Below are positions 11,549 to 15,142 of a stretch of DNA of 15,142 nucleotides, one piece after another. Source of the stretch: JBBRYW01 sp038237235 (GTDB taxonomy: Bacteria > Actinomycetota > Thermoleophilia > Gaiellales > Gaiellaceae); NCBI GenBank assembly GCA_038237235.1, contig JBBRYW010000072.1, positions 1 to 15,142 of the forward strand. The letters are read 5' to 3'. The translations under genes and the position numbers were made by a program. The stretch's first letter is position 1, and each line of letters starts with the position of its first letter. Under the pieces are notes generated by a model, which saw only the letters and a program-made list of their open reading frames with translations, had not been told where the DNA came from and did not search any database.

Positions 11549-12594
11549 CAGTCGCTGGACTCCTGGCTCACGTCGCCTGAGCTCTCGAGCTTCGTCGGAT
11601 CCTCGTGCCCGGTCTTGGGCGTCGTCGTATCGGGCGCGTCAACGACCGGAGCAGGGGCCGACTCGACCTGCGGCTCGATCACCGGTTCGGTGCGGCCCTC
11701 GGCCGAGCGGGCCGATTCGTCGCGCTCCACGCCGGACTGTCCGCGCGCGCGATCCCCCGCGCCCGAGGGGCGGGTTCCGCCGCCTCGTCCGCCGCGCCCA
11801 CGTCCCTCGCCGCGGCGCCGCACGGGACCGAGCCCTTCACGGTCCCCCGAGCGGCCGCGGCTCGATTCCCGGGAGGCGCCAAGCCCCTCGGTGACCCCGC
11901 CGCGGCGACGCGCCTGATCCTGGTCACCCAGACGGCCGTCCCCGCGAGTCATGCCCTCGAAGCCCTCCGGCATGATCTCGCCCTTGTTGATCCAGACCTT
12001 GACCCCGATGCGACCAAACGTCGTCTTCGCCTCGACGAAGCCGTAGTCGATGTCGGCCCTGATCGTGTGCAGTGGCACACGACCCTCGGAGTACGCCTCG
12101 GAACGGCTCATCTCGCCGCCGCCGAGGCGGCCGCCGCAGACGATCTTGATCCCCTGCGCACCCGAGCGGATAGCCGAGGCTAGCGAGCGCTTCATCGCGC
12201 GCCGGAAGCTGACGCGGTTCTCGAGCTGCTCCGCGATCGACTGGGCGACGAGCTTCGCGTCGAGCTCGGGCCGCTTGATCTCGTTGATGTTGATGTGGAC
12301 GTTCTTCTGCGTCAGGGCGTGCAGCTCCTTACGGAGCGCGTCGACCTCGACGCCCGACTTGCCAATCACGATTCCGGGCCGAGCGGTGAAGATATCGACA
12401 GTGATCCGCTGCTTGTCTTTGCGGATCAGGATGTCGGACAGGCCGGCATGCGAGAGCTTGCCGTTGATGTGGCGTCGGATCTTGATGTCCTCGAGCAGGT
12501 AGGCCGGGAAGTCTTTCTTTCCCGTGTACCAGTTCGACTTCCAGTCGTGGATGACGCCGATGCGCATCCCGCCCGGGTGAATTTTCTGACCCAC
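11548..12594 (-). CDS. rpsC: 30S ribosomal protein S3 with long Arg/Gly-rich and acidic tail
   Basis: S3 lines the mRNA entry channel and has helicase-related function in the 30S head. Residues 1-210 or so are a normal S3: VGQKIHPGGMRIGVIHDWKS, the KH domain with GIVIGKSG (74-81), and the C-terminal domain GIKIVCGGRLGGGEMSRSEA, then VPLHTIRADIDYGFVEAKTT and GRIGVKVWINKGE. Total length is 348 residues against a usual 210-280. The extra 138 residues are Arg/Gly-rich (about 217-285, with GEGRGRGGRGGGTRPSGAGD) and then acidic. The GTG start (12592-12594) overlaps the rplV stop (TAGTG). The 62 codons open upstream are inside rplV out of frame and are rejected. Confidence 0.95.
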   Translation of the reverse strand: MGQKIHPGGMRIGVIHDWKSNWYTGKKDFPAYLLEDIKIRRHINGKLSHAGLSDILIRKDKQRITVDIFTARPGIVIGKSGVEVDALRKELHALTQKNVHININEIKRPELDAKLVAQSIAEQLENRVSFRRAMKRSLASAIRSGAQGIKIVCGGRLGGGEMSRSEAYSEGRVPLHTIRADIDYGFVEAKTTFGRIGVKVWINKGEIMPEGFEGMTRGDGRLGDQDQARRRGGVTEGLGASRESSRGRSGDREGLGPVRRRGEGRGRGGRGGGTRPSGAGDRARGQSGVERDESARSAEGRTEPVIEPQVESAPAPVVDAPDTTTPKTGHEDPTKLESSGDVSQESSD

Positions 12595-13097
12595 TATGCG
12601 CTTCCTTCCTGTTGTGCGGCTGCCGTCTGGCGCGTGCGCCGACGGCTCGCCTTCTGCTCGGACGTCGGCTCCTCGGTCGTCGTCGGCACCGTCTGCGAAC
12701 GCTGAGCTCCTCGCGTTCGTCCCTTCAGCTCCTCCTGCCCGGCTTGCGCCGCGGGCGCGAGCCGGACCGTGATGTGACACGTTCGCTTGTGGATGGGGGC
12801 CGCGCGGCCGCGCGCTCTCGGCCGGAAGCGTTTCATCGTCACGCCCTCGTCCACGTACGCGGCCGACACGTAGAGGTTGTCGCCCGCCAGCCCGTGGTTC
12901 GCCTCCGCGTTCGCAACGGCGGAGCGCAGAACCTTCTCGACCTCTCGGGCCGCCGCGCGCTGCGTGAACGCCAGCACGGTGCGCGCCTCGGGAACGGTTC
13001 GACCGCGGATGTGCTCCGCGACGAGACGCGCCTTGCGCGGAGAGGTCCGCACCGACTTGGCCACGGCCCGAACCTCGCTGTTCGTCGCCGTCGCCAT
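12594..13097 (-). CDS. rplV: 50S ribosomal protein L22 with C-terminal tail
   Basis: L22 reaches from the 50S surface into the peptide tunnel with a long beta-hairpin. The 167 residues include VRAVAKSVRTSPRKARLVAE, RAAAREVEKVLRSAVANAEA, YVSAAYVDEGVTMKRFRPRA and the hairpin end GRAAPIHKRTCHITV. The core ends about 113. The remaining 54 residues are Gln/Thr/Arg/Glu-rich and probably disordered. The ATG at 13095-13097 shares a base with the rpsS stop (TGATG). The GTG immediately upstream (13098-13100) would add one residue and is equally readable. GAGGG lies 5 bases before the ATG. Confidence 0.95.
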   Translation of the reverse strand: MATATNSEVRAVAKSVRTSPRKARLVAEHIRGRTVPEARTVLAFTQRAAAREVEKVLRSAVANAEANHGLAGDNLYVSAAYVDEGVTMKRFRPRARGRAAPIHKRTCHITVRLAPAAQAGQEELKGRTRGAQRSQTVPTTTEEPTSEQKASRRRTRQTAAAQQEGSA

Positions 13098-13384
13098 CAC
13101 CGCCCTCGCTTCACCTGCGCCTGGCGATCGCCCGAGTGCCCGCGGAACGTCCGTGTCGGCGCGAACTCTCCGAGCTTGTGGCCGACCATCTGCTCCGTCA
13201 CGAACACGGGCACGTGCTTACGGCCGTCGTGGACGGCAATCGTGTGCCCGACCATCTCGGGGAAGATCGTCGACGTGCGGGACCAGGTCCGGATCATGCG
13301 TTTGGATCCCGATCCGTTCATCTCCTCGACCCGGCTCATCAGCCGCGGCTCGACGAAAGGGCCCTTCTTCGAAGACCTGCTCAT
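13097..13384 (-). CDS. rpsS: 30S ribosomal protein S19
   Basis: S19 forms a complex with S13 in the 30S head near the A-site tRNA. The 95 residues are canonical: MSRSSKKGPFVEPRLMSRVE, then KRMIRTWSRTSTIFPEMVGH, IAVHDGRKHVPVFVTEQMVG and HKLGEFAPTRTFRGHSGDRQ. The ATG at 13382-13384 is preceded at 8 bases by AAGGAG (13393-13398), which overlaps the rplB stop codon. rplB ends 12 bases upstream. The stop overlaps the rplV start. Confidence 0.97.
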   Translation of the reverse strand: MSRSSKKGPFVEPRLMSRVEEMNGSGSKRMIRTWSRTSTIFPEMVGHTIAVHDGRKHVPVFVTEQMVGHKLGEFAPTRTFRGHSGDRQAQVKRGR

Positions 13385-13396
13385 ACCCGGCGCTCC

Positions 13397-14239
13397 TTAC
13401 CTCTTGTCCTTGCCGCGGCGGCGGCCGCGGACAATCAGTCTGTTCGATTCCTTGTGCTTGCGGCGGGTGCGCTTGCCGAGCGTAGGGACGCCCCACGGAG
13501 TGACCGGGTTCCGGCCGCCCTTCGACTTGCCCTCGCCCCCTCCGTGCGGGTGGTCGACCGGGTTCATCGCCGAGCCGCGCACGGTGGGACGCTTGCCCAG
13601 CCACCGACTCCGGCCCGCCTTACCGACGGTCATGTTCTCGTGGTCGACGTTACCCACCTGCCCCACCGTCGCCCTACAGAGGAGCGGCACGCGGCGCATC
13701 TCGCCCGATGGGAGACGGAGAATCGCGTATGGCTCGTCCTTCGCCACCAGCTGCACGCCGGAGCCGGCGCTCCGGGCCAGCTGTCCACCGCGACCGGGCT
13801 TCAGCTCGACGTTGTGGACGAGCGTGCCGGTCGGGATGTTGACGAGCGGGAGTGCGTTGCCGGGTCGTATGTCGGCGGCCGGCCCCGATTCGACGGTCTG
13901 CCCCACCCTGAGTCGGGCTGGCGCGATGATGTAGGCCTTCGCGCCGTCAGAGTAGTGGAGGAGCGCGATTCGAGCCGACCGGTTCGGGTCGTACTCGATC
14001 GCAGCGACCTTCGCGGGCACGCCGTCTTTCGTCCGCTTGAAATCGACGAGGCGGTAGCGGCGCTTGTGGCCGCCGCCCTGATGTCGGCGCGTGATGCGGC
14101 CGTACGAATTCCGTCCGCCGCTCTTCTTGAGCGGGGTGACAAGGTTCTTCTCAGGCTCGGCCTTCGTAATCTCGTCGAACGACGGAACGGTCATGAACCG
14201 CCTACCTGGGCTCGTTGGCCTGAACTTCTTGAGTGCCAT
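13397..14239 (-). CDS. rplB: 50S ribosomal protein L2
   Basis: L2 is needed for subunit association and for the peptidyl transferase centre. The 280 residues match the family: MALKKFRPTSPGRRFMTVPS, then GRNSYGRITRRHQGGGHKRR, the OB-fold/SH3 core, PLCRATVGQVGNVDHENMT-like text with family variants (PLLCRATVGQVGNVDHENMT), and the conserved MNPVDHPHGGGEGKSKGGRN (225-244), whose H230 or H232 region corresponds to the functionally important histidine of E. coli L2. The end is basic (RTRRKHKESNRLIVRGRRRG). The ATG at 14237-14239 overlaps the rplW stop (TGATG). Confidence 0.98.
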   Translation of the reverse strand: MALKKFRPTSPGRRFMTVPSFDEITKAEPEKNLVTPLKKSGGRNSYGRITRRHQGGGHKRRYRLVDFKRTKDGVPAKVAAIEYDPNRSARIALLHYSDGAKAYIIAPARLRVGQTVESGPAADIRPGNALPLVNIPTGTLVHNVELKPGRGGQLARSAGSGVQLVAKDEPYAILRLPSGEMRRVPLLCRATVGQVGNVDHENMTVGKAGRSRWLGKRPTVRGSAMNPVDHPHGGGEGKSKGGRNPVTPWGVPTLGKRTRRKHKESNRLIVRGRRRGKDKR

Positions 14240-14541
14240 CAGACCTGAGCTCCTCCGAAGATCTCGATCGTCTCGCCCCGACGCAACTTCACGATCGCCT
14301 TCTTCCAGCCCGGCCTCGTGCCGCGCTGAAGTCCACGGCGCTTCGGCTTCGAGCGCACCTGGACGACGTTGACTCGCTCGACGTGGACGTCGAAGAGCTC
14401 CTCCACCGCCTGACGGACCTGCGTCTTATGCGCGTCCGGGTGAACGCGGAACGAGTACTTGTTCTGCTCGATCAGGGTGTAGCTCTTCTCCGACACGACA
14501 GGCGCGAGCAGGATGTCCTGTGCCCTGAGCGCAACCGGCAT
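14239..14541 (-). CDS. rplW: 50S ribosomal protein L23
   Basis: L23 at the tunnel exit is the docking point for trigger factor and SRP. With the ATG at 14539-14541 it has 100 residues: MPVALRAQDILLAPVVSEKS, then YTLIEQNKYSFRVHPDAHKT, VRQAVEELFDVHVERVNVVQ and the basic loop RSKPKRRGLQRGTRPGWKKA, ending TIEIFGGAQV. This start shares one base with the rplD stop (TGATG), the pattern seen at many junctions here. An ATG three codons upstream (14548-14550) is also open, with AGGCGAG close by, and would give 103 residues. Identity is certain; the exact start is not. Confidence 0.95.
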   Translation of the reverse strand: MPVALRAQDILLAPVVSEKSYTLIEQNKYSFRVHPDAHKTQVRQAVEELFDVHVERVNVVQVRSKPKRRGLQRGTRPGWKKAIVKLRRGETIEIFGGAQV

Positions 14542-15142
14542 CAGTTGCATCTCGCCTGTAGGAAAGGGAGAGAAGCGGCGCTCACGAGCACAGAACGTGC
14601 TCCGAGCACGGTCGCCACCTCAAGCTCCGCCGGCACGGTTACCGCGACGCCGGCGAGGTTGCGAAACGACTTGATCAGCGCCTCCTCGGTCTCGGTCGTG
14701 ACGACGACCAGCGGCAGATCCTTGCCCCAGTCGGCTACGAGGCTTGCCGCCGCCTTCGTTGAGGGGGTCTCGAACGTGCTCGGGTCGACCACGCCGAGCG
14801 TGCCATTCTGAGCGTGGACGGAGAGGGCGCCCCGAAGTGCTGCCCGGCGAACCTTTCGGTTCACCTTGACATCGAAGGAGCGCGGGCTCGGCGGAAAGAC
14901 CACGCCGCCGCCCGTGAACTGGGGGGCACGAATTGTCCCCTGGCGGGCCCGGCCCGTACCCTTCTGACGCCACGGCTTGGCCCCTCCGCCGGAGACGAGG
15001 CCGCGACTCTTTGCTGCCCTCGTACCGGCCCGGCGCGCATTGAGCTCGGCGCGAACGACCTCGTGCAGGAGGTGCGGCTTTGGATCCGCACCGAAGACGC
15101 TCTCGTCGAGAGTGACCTTCCCGGACGCGCCGACGACTGGTG
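14541..15142 (-). CDS. rplD: 50S ribosomal protein L4, partial (N-terminus outside the window)
   Basis: L4 has a globular domain and a loop that lines the peptide tunnel; in E. coli it also represses the S10 operon. About 199 residues are visible and run to the window edge without a start. The frame reads VVGASGKVTLDESVFGADPK, HEVVRAELNARRAGTRAAKS, and the tunnel loop RGLVSGGGAKPWRQKGTGRA followed by GTIRAPQFTGGGVVFPPSPR, then SFDVKVNRKVRRAALRGALS, all typical of L4. Only about ten N-terminal residues should be missing. The ATG in VVF (14903) is internal, not the start. Its stop overlaps rplW. Confidence 0.96.
   Translation of the reverse strand, partial: PVVGASGKVTLDESVFGADPKPHLLHEVVRAELNARRAGTRAAKSRGLVSGGGAKPWRQKGTGRARQGTIRAPQFTGGGVVFPPSPRSFDVKVNRKVRRAALRGALSVHAQNGTLGVVDPSTFETPSTKAAASLVADWGKDLPLVVVTTETEEALIKSFRNLAGVAVTVPAELEVATVLGARSVLVSAASLPFLQARCN

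Noticed and set aside
12595..12780. N-terminal extension of 62 codons for S3
   Set aside because: It overlaps rplV out of frame, and S3 proteins start at GQKIHP; the GTG at 12594 fits.
12612..13934. Plus-strand open frame of 440 codons
   Set aside because: It is opposite rplV, rpsS and rplB; no protein-like segments or ribosome-binding context.
1..15142. Mobile elements, CRISPR, defence or biosynthetic system, tRNA genes
   Set aside because: Nearly every base is taken up by housekeeping genes on one strand; no direct-repeat arrays, transposase motifs, att-like repeats or cloverleaf candidates were seen.

Overview
The window is one uninterrupted ribosomal-protein cluster, the S10-spc-alpha region. 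Every recognised gene is on the minus strand, so transcription runs from the high-coordinate end to the low-coordinate end. It starts inside rplD (L4) and ends inside rplQ (L17). In transcription order: rplD(partial), rplW, rplB, rpsS, rplV, rpsC, rplP, rpmC, rpsQ, rplN, rplX, rplE, rpsN, rpsH, rplF, rplR, rpsE, rpmD, rplO, secY, adk, a doubtful small ORF, map, rpmJ, rpsM, rpsK, rpsD, rpoA, rplQ(partial).

The DNA is clearly GC-rich, with strong G/C bias at third codon positions and many GTG starts. Gene order, a short-LID adenylate kinase, zinc-type S4, S14 and L36, and Ala/Glu/Pro/Arg-rich tails on several ribosomal proteins suggest a high-GC actinobacterium. A deep lineage such as Thermoleophilia is possible, but that is an inference from gene content, not from alignment. 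I see no mobile element, CRISPR array, tRNA or rRNA, and no gene-free stretch over 300 bases.

Layout. 15142-10258 is the S10 operon part (L4, L23, L2, S19, L22, S3, L16, L29, S17). 10253-3054 is the spc part (L14, L24, L5, S14, S8, L6, L18, S5, L30, L15), followed by SecY, adenylate kinase and methionine aminopeptidase. 2945-1 is the alpha part (L36, S13, S11, S4, RNA polymerase alpha, L17). The products build both ribosomal subunits, the membrane channel for secreted proteins, the enzyme that trims N-terminal methionine, an enzyme of adenine nucleotide balance, and the scaffold subunit of RNA polymerase. Many neighbours share one base between stop and start (TGATG, TAGTG or TAATG), which suggests translational coupling.

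The core genes are ordinary. The unusual points are: a roughly 137-residue acidic-then-basic N-terminal extension on S17; a roughly 138-residue Arg/Gly-rich then acidic tail on S3; smaller tails on L15, S5 and L22; a 32-base overlap of rpsE and rpmD; two perfect hairpins between rpsD and rpoA; a structured 108-base gap upstream of rpmJ where infA is missing; and a 199-base stretch between adk and map holding a small ORF with 4-base overlaps at both ends. I found no sign of a wholly new system.
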